Positions 17,949 to 26,362 of a DNA stretch of 64,000 nucleotides are shown piece by piece (position 1 is the first letter of the stretch; each line of letters starts with the position of its first letter). The notes under the pieces were generated by a model. The model was not told the DNA's origin. It was given only the letters and a program-made list of their open reading frames with translations, and did not search any database. This DNA comes from Clostridiales bacterium NK3B98 (GTDB taxonomy: Bacteria; Bacillota; Clostridia; Oscillospirales; Oscillospiraceae): contig ATWA01000009.1 of assembly GCA_000421005.1 (NCBI GenBank), positions 1 to 64,000 of the forward strand, written 5' to 3'. Both the position numbers and the translations under genes were made by a program.

Positions 17949-19076
17949 ATGGCAAATACGTTTAACACCGCTGAACTTCGCCGCCAGAACCGCAACCGTG
18001 TCTTCCGCTATATCTATGATTCCGGCCGTCCCGTGACCAAGCAGGACATCGCTCAGGCGCTGAACCTGAGCCTGCCCACGGTGGGTCAGAACCTGAAGGA
18101 GCTGCAAGAGGCGTCGCTGCTGGAATTTCAGGGCACCTTTGACTCCACCGGCGGACGCAAGCCCCGGGCCATCGGCGTGGCGAACAACTCCCGCTTCGCC
18201 ATCGGCGTGAATCTGGGTCATCTGCGGATTCATCTGGCTTGTATCAATATCCGTGCAGAGCTGGTCTGCTCTCAGCGGATTCCCTGCCCCATGGAGAATA
18301 CCGAGGAATACGCCGCCGCCGTTGCCAAGGCAGTGGAGGATTTCATTGCCGCCAACGGCATTGACACCGAGCGCCTGCTGGGTGTAGGTCTCGCAGTCTG
18401 CGGCGTACCCAACCGGGACGGGGGAGAGACGCTCCTTTCGCCCACCGCACCTGTGGATCATCTGGATCTGAACCGGATCGCCTCCAAGATTCCCTATGCT
18501 ACCTACTTTGACAACGACGCCAAGGCAGGCGGTCTGGCAACCTGGTGGGCCAACCCGGAGAACGAGAACATGGTGTTCCTGTATCTCCACCGGGGCATCG
18601 GCGGTGCCATGCTCATCGGCGGACAGCCCTATGCGGGCAATACCGGCCACGGCGGCGAGTTCGGCCATATGTGCCTGGTTCCCGGCGGCAAGGAATGCGG
18701 CTGCGGCCAGAGGGGCTGCTTCGAGGCGTATTGCTCCGCCAACCGGCTCTATTCCGATCTGGGCATTACCATCGACGAGTTCTTCGAGGGTCTCCAGCAG
18801 GGCAACGAGGAGTATCTGAGAATCTGGGACGAGTATCTGGATTATCTCGCCATCGGCGTGAACAATATCCACATGGTGCTGGACTGCCCGGTGGTTCTGG
18901 GCGGACTGGTCTCCGGCTATATCGGCCCCTATCTCTATGACCTGAGAGAGCGCATCAGCAAGATTGCCTCCTTTGAGACCGACGGCAGCTTCTGCACCAT
19001 CTCCGGCTACGGATATTGGTCCACCTGCGTCGGCGCAGCGCTGGAATTTGTCTCCCGCTTCATGCAGGGCATCTGA
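17949..19076 (+). CDS. ROK-family transcriptional regulator / sugar kinase-like protein
   Basis: The 375-residue protein has an N-terminal winged helix-turn-helix (about residues 8-75: QNRNRVFRYIYDSGRPVTKQDIAQAL ... LSLPTVGQNLKEL) joined to a ROK domain. The ROK zinc motif CGCGQRGCFEAY is intact, as are the EFGHM motif and a phosphate-binding YLHRGIGGAMLIGG. This NagC/XylR-type layout predicts a repressor that senses a sugar or sugar phosphate. The ATG at 17949 follows GAGGGG by 6 bases. Downstream are galM and then asnA, so a role in galactose or glucose control is plausible but unproven. Confidence 0.9.
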   Translation: MANTFNTAELRRQNRNRVFRYIYDSGRPVTKQDIAQALNLSLPTVGQNLKELQEASLLEFQGTFDSTGGRKPRAIGVANNSRFAIGVNLGHLRIHLACINIRAELVCSQRIPCPMENTEEYAAAVAKAVEDFIAANGIDTERLLGVGLAVCGVPNRDGGETLLSPTAPVDHLDLNRIASKIPYATYFDNDAKAGGLATWWANPENENMVFLYLHRGIGGAMLIGGQPYAGNTGHGGEFGHMCLVPGGKECGCGQRGCFEAYCSANRLYSDLGITIDEFFEGLQQGNEEYLRIWDEYLDYLAIGVNNIHMVLDCPVVLGGLVSGYIGPYLYDLRERISKIASFETDGSFCTISGYGYWSTCVGAALEFVSRFMQGI

Positions 19077-19092
19077 TTTGTCTCAACCATCC

Positions 19093-19118
19093 ACAGCCGG
19101 AACGAAAGTTCCGGCTGT
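19093..19118. other. intercistronic hairpin with GAAA tetraloop
   Basis: A perfect 11-bp stem (19093-19103 with 19108-19118, ACAGCCGGAAC) closes a GAAA loop between the ROK gene and galM. There is no proper T tract, so it may be an mRNA processing site or weak terminator rather than a full stop. Confidence 0.6.
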
Positions 19119-19143
19119 ATTTCAGAATACAGGAGGAAATACC

Positions 19144-20190
19144 ATGTCTGTCACCAAGTCCTTTTTTGGTTACACCCGCTCCGGCGAAACCGTGGAGCGC
19201 TTTACCCTAACCAACGCCAAGGGGATGCAGGTTTCCATCGTCTCCTTTGCCGCCTCCATCCAGTCCATTGTGGTGCCGGACAAAAACGGCAATCTCGTGG
19301 ATGTGGCGCTGGGCTATGACACAGCCAAGGAGTACGAGCTCAACGGCGGCTGCTTCGGCGCACTGGTGGGACGCTTTGCCAACCGTCTCCGCAACGCCCG
19401 TTTCGCCATTGACGGCAGGGAATACACCCTGATTCCCAACAGCGGTGCCAACCATCTCCACGGTACCTATAACCACAAAAACTTTCCCGGCACCATGGAC
19501 GAGAGCACCAACTCTGTCTCCTTCTCCTTTGTCAGCCCGGATGGGGAAGAGGGCTTTCCCGGCAATCTCCATGTCGCCTTCCGTTACACCCTCACCGAGG
19601 ACAACGCCCTGCTTCTGGACTACACCGCTTTCACCGACAAGGCGACGGTCATCAACCTGACCAACCATGTCTACTTCAACCTGAGCGGACACGACTCCGG
19701 GGATGCGCTGGATACGGTGATGCAGATGGATTGCTCTCGCTATACCGTGGCGGATGAGAAGAATCTGCTCACCGGGGAAATTGCCCCTGTGGCTGGCACT
19801 CCCTTTGACTTTACCGCCCCCAAGCCCTTGGGACAGGACAACTTTGCTGACAACGCCATGCTGAAAAACGCCAAGGGGTACGACCTGAATATGGTGCTGG
19901 ATCATCCCGGCATGGACAAGCCCTCCGCTGTGGCGGTCTCTCCCAAGACCGGCATCCGCATGGAGTATTTCACCACCCAGCCCGGCACCCAGCTCTATGC
20001 AGGCTGCAACATCGCCAAGGGCGGCGTGCTTCCCGGCAAGGGCGGGGCAGAGTACCGGGACTACTCCGGCTTCTGTCTGGAGAGCCAGCACTTCCCCTGC
20101 GCCCCTGACTTTGACCACTTTGATACCGCCGTACTCCGCCCGGGGGAGGTCTATCGCCACAGCGCCAGCTATCGGTTCAGTGTGGAGTAA
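19144..20190 (+). CDS. galM: aldose 1-epimerase (mutarotase)
   Basis: This 348-residue enzyme interconverts alpha and beta anomers of aldohexoses, feeding the Leloir pathway. It shows the family landmarks GRFANRLRNARFAIDG, NHLHGTYNH (substrate His), VINLTNHVYFNLSG (catalytic His) and the late CLESQHFPCAPD (catalytic Glu). There is no signal peptide. The ATG at 19144 follows AGGAGGAAATACC. A GH2 beta-galactosidase lies 13 kb downstream, which would supply its substrate. Confidence 0.94.
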   Translation: MSVTKSFFGYTRSGETVERFTLTNAKGMQVSIVSFAASIQSIVVPDKNGNLVDVALGYDTAKEYELNGGCFGALVGRFANRLRNARFAIDGREYTLIPNSGANHLHGTYNHKNFPGTMDESTNSVSFSFVSPDGEEGFPGNLHVAFRYTLTEDNALLLDYTAFTDKATVINLTNHVYFNLSGHDSGDALDTVMQMDCSRYTVADEKNLLTGEIAPVAGTPFDFTAPKPLGQDNFADNAMLKNAKGYDLNMVLDHPGMDKPSAVAVSPKTGIRMEYFTTQPGTQLYAGCNIAKGGVLPGKGGAEYRDYSGFCLESQHFPCAPDFDHFDTAVLRPGEVYRHSASYRFSVE

Positions 20191-20303
20191 GCTACACTTG
20201 CAAGAAGAAGATAGAAAAGCTGCATTGACAAAGGGATGAAACCGCCTGATAGTGGCAGCAACCTGTTTGTTCTGCAATTTCAAATTTTTATCTTGCAAAT
20301 TCA

Positions 20304-20332
20304 TTGACAAAACAACCAATCTATGCTACTCT
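20304..20332 (+). promoter_or_regulatory. promoter of asnA
   Basis: A perfect TTGACA (20304-20309) is followed after 17 bases by TACTCT (20327-20332), with TGC in front of the -10. Confidence 0.7.
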
Positions 20333-20346
20333 CTCTGCAAGAGGCG

Positions 20347-20380
20347 AACGGCGGGGCGTCATATCGTCCCGCCGTTTTCC
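20347..20380 (+). terminator. leader terminator/attenuator-like hairpin before asnA
   Basis: A 12-bp stem with one G-U pair (20347-20358 with 20365-20376) closes a 6-base loop and runs into TTTTCC. It lies between the asnA promoter and its start codon, 30 bases upstream of the ATG. Either it terminates a transcript coming from galM or it attenuates asnA itself. Confidence 0.6.
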
Positions 20381-20409
20381 TGATATTGACTTGAACGGAG
20401 TTGTTTCCC

Positions 20410-21426
20410 ATGTCCACCGCAAGCTACATCCCCCAATCCTATGCGCCGCTCCTTGGCCTGTACGAGACGCAGAAGGCCATTGGGCTCATCAAGCGCATTT
20501 TTGAAGATCATCTCAGCGGAGAGCTGAATCTGCGCCGGGTGTCCGCCCCTCTGTTTGTGGAGGCGGCCTCCGGTTTGAATGACGATCTTAACGGCGTGGA
20601 GCGGGCGGTTTCCTTCGACATCCCCTTTACCGGGCGGGAGGCGCAGGTGGTTCATTCTCTGGCCAAGTGGAAGCGGATGGCGCTGTATCGCTTCGGCTTT
20701 CATACCGGCAGCGGCATTGTCACCGACATGAACGCCATCCGCCGGGACGAGGAGCTGGACAACCTTCACTCTGTGTACGTTGACCAGTGGGACTGGGAAA
20801 AGGTGATTGCCCCCCGTGACCGAAACGAGGAATACCTCCGGGAGGTGGTCAAGGCCATTGTCCGTGCCATCTGCCAGACCCAGCGCACCCTGCGGCAGGT
20901 ATTTGGCCAGATGCAGAGCCAGCCGCTGATTGAGGAGCAGGTGACCTTCATTACCACCCAGGAGCTGGAGGATCTCTATCCCCAGCTCAGCCCCAAGGAG
21001 CGGGAGAACGCCTTCCTGCGTACCCACCACACCGTCTTTCTGGAGAAGATTGGCGGCGTGCTGCGCTCCGGAAAACGCCATGACGGACGTGCACCTGACT
21101 ATGACGACTGGAACCTGAACGGCGACCTGCTGTTCTGGAACCCGGTGCTGGAATGCTCCTTTGAGGTGTCCTCCATGGGCATCCGTGTCAGCCCTGAGGT
21201 GCTGGACAAACAGCTTACCCTTGCCGGCTGTGATGACCGGCGGGAGCTGATGTTCCACAAAATGCTGTTGAACGGTCAGCTTCCCCAGACCATCGGCGGG
21301 GGCATCGGACAGTCCCGGCTGTGTATGCTGCTGCTGGGCAAGGCGCACATCGGAGAGGTGCAGTCCTCCGTCTGGGACGAGGATACCATGAGCGTCTGCC
21401 GGGAGGCGGGGGTTCCCTTACTCTGA
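20410..21426 (+). CDS. asnA: aspartate-ammonia ligase (asparagine synthetase A)
   Basis: The 338-residue class II synthetase-fold enzyme makes asparagine from aspartate, ammonia and ATP. Recognisable stretches are YIPQSYAPLLGLYETQKAI at the N-terminus, RVSAPLFVEAASGLNDDLNGVERAV, SLAKWKRMALYRFGF, MNAIRRDEELDNLHSVYVDQWDWE and the final GGGIGQSRLCMLLL. Length matches E. coli AsnA (330). The ATG at 20410 is 9 bases after GGAG. The in-frame TTG at 20401 lies too close to that site. Confidence 0.96.
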   Translation: MSTASYIPQSYAPLLGLYETQKAIGLIKRIFEDHLSGELNLRRVSAPLFVEAASGLNDDLNGVERAVSFDIPFTGREAQVVHSLAKWKRMALYRFGFHTGSGIVTDMNAIRRDEELDNLHSVYVDQWDWEKVIAPRDRNEEYLREVVKAIVRAICQTQRTLRQVFGQMQSQPLIEEQVTFITTQELEDLYPQLSPKERENAFLRTHHTVFLEKIGGVLRSGKRHDGRAPDYDDWNLNGDLLFWNPVLECSFEVSSMGIRVSPEVLDKQLTLAGCDDRRELMFHKMLLNGQLPQTIGGGIGQSRLCMLLLGKAHIGEVQSSVWDEDTMSVCREAGVPLL

Positions 21427-21439
21427 TACTTTTTTCCAC

Positions 21440-21470
21440 AAAAAGGAGCTTCTTCGGGAGTTCCTTTTTT
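21440..21470 (+). terminator. terminator of asnA
   Basis: A 13-bp stem with two G-U pairs (21440-21452 with 21457-21469) is closed by a C(TTCG)G tetraloop and ends in a T run. Confidence 0.9.
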
Positions 21471-21504
21471 GTCGTCCTTTTTCCTTTGGAATGGCAACAA
21501 CTGC

Positions 21505-21533
21505 TTGCATACAACGCTTTGATGTGCTAAAAT
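21505..21533 (+). promoter_or_regulatory. promoter of the alanine/glycine symporter
   Basis: TTGCAT (21505-21510) and TAAAAT (21528-21533) are 17 bases apart with TGC before the -10. The -35, the TGC and the -10 are the same as in the ROK-gene promoter. Confidence 0.75.
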
Positions 21534-21574
21534 ATGAAAGTAACAAAAGAAACCAGGCACAGAAGGAGGACACC

Positions 21575-22987
21575 ATGCTGCTGAACATACTGGATACCAT
21601 CGACAGCATTCTATACTACCCCGTTCTCATGATCCTGCTGATTGCGGCGGCGATTTGGTTTACCGCCAAAACCCGTTTTTTGCAGGTGCGGCACTTTCGG
21701 GAATCCCTGCGTCTGGTGATGGAAGCCCCGGCTGAGGCAGGCTCCATGTCCTCCTTTCAGGCGCTGATGGTGTCCACCGCCTCCCGGGTGGGTACAGGCA
21801 ACATAGTGGGCGTCTCTACTGCGCTGTGTCTGGGCGGCCCCGGCGCTATGTTCTGGATGTGCGCCATGGCGTTTTTGGGTGCTTCCTCCGCCTTTATCGA
21901 AAGCACCCTCGCCCAGATCTACAAAAAGCGCAACCAGGCCGATGGGGAGTGCTTCGGCGGCCCGGCCTATTATATCGAGACCGCCCTTCACTCCCGCCCG
22001 GTGGCGGTGGTGTTCGTCTTCTTTATGATCGCCACTTACGGCTTCGGGTTTAATCTGCTCTGCTCCTATAATCTGCAATCCACCTTTGCGGTGTACTCCT
22101 TCTATGACGCCAATGTGACCCCGTGGATTGTAGGCGGTGTGTTCGCTCTGCTGGTGCTGATTTGCCTGCTGGGCGGGGGCAAACGGATTGTGGCGGTGAC
22201 GGAAAAGCTGGTACCCCTCATGGGCGTTATCTATGTGATCGCCGCTCTGGTGGTGCTGGTGGCTCATATCACCCAATTGCCCCACGTCATCGCCATGGTG
22301 CTGAAGGACGCCTTCAACTTCAAGGCCATCTTCGGCGGTATGTCCGGCTCCTGTCTGGTGTACGGACTGAAGCGGGGGCTTTATTCCAACGAAGCGGGCG
22401 TAGGCTCTGCTCCCAACGCCTCCGCCTCTGCCAACGTGAGCCACCCGGTGAAGCAGGGTCTGGTGCAGATGCTCAGCGTCTACATCGACACATTGCTCCT
22501 CTGCGCCGCAACCGCCATTATGTGCCTCAGCTCCGGCATCGCCCCTTCGGAAGAACTTTCCGGCGCTCCTTATGTCCAGCAGGCGCTGTCCACGGTGCTG
22601 GGCGGCTTTGGTCCGGTGTTTATCACGGTTGCCATGGTGCTCTTTGCCTTTACCACCCTGCTGGGCAACCTGTTCTATGTGGATAAGGGTCTGAGCTACC
22701 TGAACCACAGCAAACGCCCCGGCAAGACCTTTATGACGGTATTCCATGTGTTCTGCTCGCTGGTGGTGCTGTTTGGCGCAGTTACCCCTATGAATGCGGC
22801 ATGGGATTTGGCAGACATCACCATGGGCGGTATGACTATCATCAACATCCCTGTGTGCTTCCTGCTGGGCGGCATCGCAGTCGCCACCCTCAGGGACTAC
22901 GAACGTCAGAAAGCGAACGGGTGCGACCCTGTGTTCCGTGCGTCCTCTGTGGGTCTGGAAAATGAGGGGCTGGACTACTGGAAGTAA
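21575..22987 (+). CDS. sodium:alanine/glycine symporter (AGCS family)
   Basis: The 470-residue polytopic membrane protein of the amino-acid carrier (AGCS) family has about ten to eleven hydrophobic segments. Family motifs include the substrate-site stretch STASRVGTGNIVGVSTAL, GGPGAMFWMCAMAFLGASSAF, the ECFGGPAYYIE loop and GLKRGLYSNEAGVGSAPNASA. It would import alanine or glycine with sodium. The start codon at 21575 lies behind AGAAGGAGGACACC. It stands alone under its own promoter. Confidence 0.93.
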   Translation: MLLNILDTIDSILYYPVLMILLIAAAIWFTAKTRFLQVRHFRESLRLVMEAPAEAGSMSSFQALMVSTASRVGTGNIVGVSTALCLGGPGAMFWMCAMAFLGASSAFIESTLAQIYKKRNQADGECFGGPAYYIETALHSRPVAVVFVFFMIATYGFGFNLLCSYNLQSTFAVYSFYDANVTPWIVGGVFALLVLICLLGGGKRIVAVTEKLVPLMGVIYVIAALVVLVAHITQLPHVIAMVLKDAFNFKAIFGGMSGSCLVYGLKRGLYSNEAGVGSAPNASASANVSHPVKQGLVQMLSVYIDTLLLCAATAIMCLSSGIAPSEELSGAPYVQQALSTVLGGFGPVFITVAMVLFAFTTLLGNLFYVDKGLSYLNHSKRPGKTFMTVFHVFCSLVVLFGAVTPMNAAWDLADITMGGMTIINIPVCFLLGGIAVATLRDYERQKANGCDPVFRASSVGLENEGLDYWK

Positions 22988-23058
22988 TACACAATCGCCC
23001 GGGATTTTTCTGACAAAGAAACCCACACGGAGAGGATTTTTGTTGCACAGAATCTATA

Positions 23059-23087
23059 TTGAAAACCCTCTTTCACTATGTTAAACT
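23059..23087 (+). promoter_or_regulatory. promoter of the esterase-esterase-ATP-grasp operon
   Basis: TTGAAA (23059-23064) and TAAACT (23082-23087) are 17 bases apart with TGT before the -10. This is the only good promoter ahead of the three-gene run ending at 25942. Confidence 0.65.
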
Positions 23088-23132
23088 AAGGCTGTTATCT
23101 GGGAATCCATTACATTGGAGCGAACGTTTGAT

Positions 23133-23897
23133 ATGATGTATCAATGGGAACTGACCATCCCGGAACTGAGCGGGGAGGAGCGGCGGCGTGCTTACGTCTA
23201 TGTGCCCAACTCCTACCGCCGGGATGAGAGTCTGCGCTACCCGGTGCTGTATCTGTTTGACGGACACAATGTGTTCTATGACAAAGACGCCACCTACGGC
23301 AAGTGCTGGGGTATGCTGGAGTATCTGGACTATACCGACACGGATATGATTGTCGCCGCCGTGGAGTGCAGTCATTCCCCAGACGGCGGGCGGCTGCGAG
23401 AGTACGCCCCCTTCTCTTTTGAAGACCCGCACATCGGCAAGGTGGAGGGGAGAGGGAAGGACACCATGGAATGGCTGGTGCATACCTTCAAGCCCTACAT
23501 CGACCAGCACTATCCCACTCTGCCCGACCGGGCCAATACCTTCCTCGGCGGCAGCTCCATGGGCGGACTGATGAGCCTGTATGGGGTGTTCGCCTACAAC
23601 GAAGTGTTTTCCCGCTGCGCTGCCCTGTCCCCGTCCCTTTGGACCAATTGCGAGGCACTGAATCAGTTTTTGGATACCCAGCCCATTGCCAAAGACACGG
23701 TGGTCTATATGGACTACGGCTCCCGGGAGATGAAGTTTCATCCCGGTATGCTGGAGCAGTACATCCGGGTGAACAGCATCCTTCTGCGCCGGGGTGTCTG
23801 GGTGGATACCCGCATTGTCCCCATGGGCAATCACTGCGAAGCAAGCTGGGAACGGCAAATCCCCTTCTTTATGCGCACACTGCAATATCAACCCTAG
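23133..23897 (+). CDS. putative esterase (PF00756-type alpha/beta hydrolase)
   Basis: From the ATG at 23133 the protein has 254 residues and no signal peptide. The N-terminal strands (RRAYVYVPNSY ... YPVLYLFDGHNVFYD) and the nucleophile elbow GGSSMGGLMSLY (Ser142) match the Fes/antigen-85-like esterase fold. A late His in MGNHCEASWE is the probable third triad member. The ribosome site GGAG is 12 bases from this ATG; an upstream TTG at 23115 is possible but overlaps that site. It is first in an operon with a second, diverged esterase and an ATP-grasp ligase. The substrate is unknown. Confidence 0.82.
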   Translation: MMYQWELTIPELSGEERRRAYVYVPNSYRRDESLRYPVLYLFDGHNVFYDKDATYGKCWGMLEYLDYTDTDMIVAAVECSHSPDGGRLREYAPFSFEDPHIGKVEGRGKDTMEWLVHTFKPYIDQHYPTLPDRANTFLGGSSMGGLMSLYGVFAYNEVFSRCAALSPSLWTNCEALNQFLDTQPIAKDTVVYMDYGSREMKFHPGMLEQYIRVNSILLRRGVWVDTRIVPMGNHCEASWERQIPFFMRTLQYQP

Positions 23898-23971
23898 TAT
23901 ACTGACAGACCATCGTCACAATAAAGCCTGATTCTGGTCGTGCCAGCACACCAGCTGCCGGAGGTAATACA

Positions 23972-24724
23972 ATGGAGATCAAATATTATAAAAAGTACAG
24001 TCCTGCCCTTGACCGGGAGATGGAGTGGAAGGTCTACGGACACGCCGGGCATCCGGTGCTGTATATCCCCTGTCAGGATGGACGCTACTGGGACTTTGAA
24101 AACTTCCACATGACCGATACCTGGGCGCCGTGGATTGAATCCGGTCAGGTGATGGTCTGTTCGGTGGACACGCTGGACGCGGAAACATGGTCCAACAAAG
24201 CCGGCGACCCCCGCTGGCGCAGCCGGCGCCATGAGCAGTGGATGAAGTACCTCACCGACGAGATGGTGCCTTTTTTACAGGAGCAGGCACGCATCCAAAA
24301 CGGCTGGTACGGCAATCCCGGGGTGATGGTCTTCGGCTGTTCTCTGGGTGCCACCCATGCCGTCAACCTGTTCTACCGCCGCCCGGATCTGTTTGACCGC
24401 CTGCTTGCCCTCAGCGGCGTCTATAACGCCGACTACGGCTGGGACGGCTATATGGACGATGACGTTTATATGAACTCTCCCGTCCACTATATGGCAAATC
24501 TTCCTGCGGATCACCCCTATATCCATATGTTTAACGACCGCAAGAGCGTGATCTGCGTGGGTCTCGGCCCGTGGGAGCTGCCCGACTCCACCAGAGAGCT
24601 GCACCATATTTTGATGAACAAAGGCATTCACACATGGGTAGACTATTGGGGATACGACTGCGCCCACGACTGGGACTGGTGGCACAAACAGGTGGTCTAC
24701 TTCCTGCCCTACCTGCTGGGCTGA
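23972..24724 (+). CDS. second putative esterase (alpha/beta hydrolase)
   Basis: The 250-residue product has an alpha/beta hydrolase core: HPVLYIPCQDGRYWDF, the nucleophile motif FGCSLGATHAVN (Ser124) and a His in YDCAHDWDWW (His232). It is notably rich in Trp and Tyr. It is clearly different from the upstream esterase rather than a recent duplicate. The ATG follows GGAGGTAATACA. No export signal is seen. The pair suggests two hydrolytic steps on related esters or amides, but this is inference. Confidence 0.8.
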   Translation: MEIKYYKKYSPALDREMEWKVYGHAGHPVLYIPCQDGRYWDFENFHMTDTWAPWIESGQVMVCSVDTLDAETWSNKAGDPRWRSRRHEQWMKYLTDEMVPFLQEQARIQNGWYGNPGVMVFGCSLGATHAVNLFYRRPDLFDRLLALSGVYNADYGWDGYMDDDVYMNSPVHYMANLPADHPYIHMFNDRKSVICVGLGPWELPDSTRELHHILMNKGIHTWVDYWGYDCAHDWDWWHKQVVYFLPYLLG

Positions 24725-24745
24725 GGCAGTGACGGAGAGGAGCAA

Positions 24746-25942
24746 TTGGCAAACATGAAAAACTTTATCTTTATCTCCCCCAACTTCCCAACCAACTACT
24801 GGCTGTTTTGCCGGGAGCTAAAGCACAACGGAATCAACGTTCTGGGCATTGGCGACCAGCCCTATGACCAGCTCTCCAACGGTCTGAAGTCCAGTCTCCA
24901 CGAGTATTACAAGGTAGGCTCTCTGGAAAACTATGACGAGGTCTACCGTGCCGTGGCCTTTCTGATTTTCAAATACGGCCCCATCGACTGGCTGGAATCC
25001 AACAACGAATACTGGCTGGAGCGGGATGCCCGCCTGCGTACTGATTTCCATATCACCTCCGGTTTTCAGGTGGAGGACATGGAGCGGGTCAAGTTCAAGT
25101 CCAAGATGAAGGAGTATTACCGCAGGGCAGGCATTCCCTTCGCCCGGTTCCATCTGGTGGACTCGGAGGAAAACTGCAAGCAGTTCATTGAAAAGGTGGG
25201 CTACCCTGTGGTGGTCAAGCCGGACAACGGCGTTGGCGCTAACGATACCTATCGTCTCTCCAACGACCGGGAGCTGAGCCAGTTCTTCCAGACCCGCCGC
25301 AAGGACATCACCTATATTCTGGAGGAGTACGTCCACGCCGAGGTCAACTCCTACGATGCCATCATCGACTCCAAGGGCAACCCCATCTTTGAGACGGGTA
25401 ATGTTTCCCCCGTCTCCATCATGGACATCGTCAACGAGAACGACAACTCCATCTACTATATCGTGAAGGACTTGCCCGAGGATACTCGCAAGGCAGGACG
25501 GGCGGCGGTGGCCAGCTTTGGTGTCAAGAGCCGCTTCATCCACTTTGAGTTCTTCCGCCTCACGCAGGATCAGGAGGGTCTGGGCAAAAAGGGCGAGCTG
25601 ATCGGCCTTGAGGTGAATATGCGCCCCTGCGGCGGCTTCTCTCCCGACATGATGAACTTTGCCAACAGCACTGATGTGTATAAGATCTGGGCGGACATGA
25701 TCGCCTATGACAAGAGCACCGTTCCTGACGGTGAGCATCAGTTCTGTGCCTTTGTGGGCCGCCGGGACGGGAAAAACTTCCGCTACTCCCACGAGGACAT
25801 TATGCGGATGTATGGCCCTCAGATGAAAATGGTTGGCCGCATTCCCGACGCACTCTCCGGCGCTATGGGCAACCAAATGTATGTGGCAAACCTGCCCGAT
25901 CAGGCGGCGTTGGACAAGTTCTATGAGGACGCACTGGCCTAA
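24746..25942 (+). CDS. ATP-grasp ligase (carboxylate-amine/thiol ligase-like)
   Basis: The 398-residue protein has a pre-ATP-grasp Rossmann-like N-terminus (FIFISPNFPTNYW ... LGIGDQPY) and an ATP-grasp domain. The ATP-binding Lys158 lies in VVVKPDNGVGAND, the adenine-contact stretch is ILEEYVHAEVNSYD, and the magnesium-binding Glu289/Asn291 lie in LIGLEVNMRPCGG. Such enzymes activate a carboxylate as acyl phosphate and join it to an amine or other nucleophile. The start is the TTG at 24746 (5 bases after GGAGAGG) or the ATG at 24755. No partner identifies the product. It ends the operon and is followed by a strong terminator. Confidence 0.85.
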   Translation: MANMKNFIFISPNFPTNYWLFCRELKHNGINVLGIGDQPYDQLSNGLKSSLHEYYKVGSLENYDEVYRAVAFLIFKYGPIDWLESNNEYWLERDARLRTDFHITSGFQVEDMERVKFKSKMKEYYRRAGIPFARFHLVDSEENCKQFIEKVGYPVVVKPDNGVGANDTYRLSNDRELSQFFQTRRKDITYILEEYVHAEVNSYDAIIDSKGNPIFETGNVSPVSIMDIVNENDNSIYYIVKDLPEDTRKAGRAAVASFGVKSRFIHFEFFRLTQDQEGLGKKGELIGLEVNMRPCGGFSPDMMNFANSTDVYKIWADMIAYDKSTVPDGEHQFCAFVGRRDGKNFRYSHEDIMRMYGPQMKMVGRIPDALSGAMGNQMYVANLPDQAALDKFYEDALA

Positions 25943-25948
25943 ACGAGT

Positions 25949-25984
25949 AAAAATCCCTGAACGAAACCGTTCAGGGATTTTTTT
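25949..25984. terminator. bidirectional terminator between ATP-grasp gene and spoVAE
   Basis: A perfect 15-bp stem (25949-25963 with 25968-25982) closes an AAAC loop, with runs of A on one side and T on the other. It therefore works on both strands. Its right edge overlaps the spoVAE stop codon. Confidence 0.92.
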
Positions 25985-26345
25985 ACGCCTTATCCGAGCT
26001 TTTGCACAATACCGCCGCCAGCCAGCCAAAGAACACCGCAGCGGTAACCCCTCCGGCAGCCGCCTTGACTCCGCCGGTGAATGCGCCCAGCAGCCCCTCC
26101 TGTGCCACTGTCCTGCGTACACCCTTGGCCAGATTGGAGCCAAACCCAGTGAGGGGGACGGTTGCCCCCGCCCCCGCCCAGTCTGCCAGCGGCCCGTAGA
26201 TGCCTACAGCCTCCAATACCACCCCCAGCACTACCATCAGGGTGAGGATCCGGGCGGGGGTGAGCTTGGTGCGGTCAATGAGCTGCTGCCCGCCCAGACA
26301 GATGAGCCCGCCTACCAAAAATGCTTTGATACAGTCCCAAACCAT
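25983..26345 (-). CDS. spoVAE: stage V sporulation protein AE
   Basis: The 120-residue hydrophobic protein (AFLVGGLICLGGQQLID, ILTLMVVLGVVLEAVGIYGPL, GSNLAKGVRRTVAQEGLLGAFTGG) matches the SpoVAE(b) family. It is part of the spore inner-membrane channel that moves dipicolinic acid. Start ATG 26345, behind GGGAGG. It lies 17 bases after spoVAD in the same direction. The usual third partner, spoVAC, is absent from the window. Confidence 0.92.
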   Translation of the reverse strand: MVWDCIKAFLVGGLICLGGQQLIDRTKLTPARILTLMVVLGVVLEAVGIYGPLADWAGAGATVPLTGFGSNLAKGVRRTVAQEGLLGAFTGGVKAAAGGVTAAVFFGWLAAVLCKSSDKA

Positions 26346-26362
26346 GGTAAAACCAACCTCCC

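Noticed and set aside
20228-20245. AGGGATGAAACCGCC downstream of galM, resembling the T-box sequence AGGGTGGNACCGCG ahead of asnA
   Set aside because: A strong promoter lies between it and asnA, no specifier stem I or paired antiterminator is visible, and the match is imperfect.
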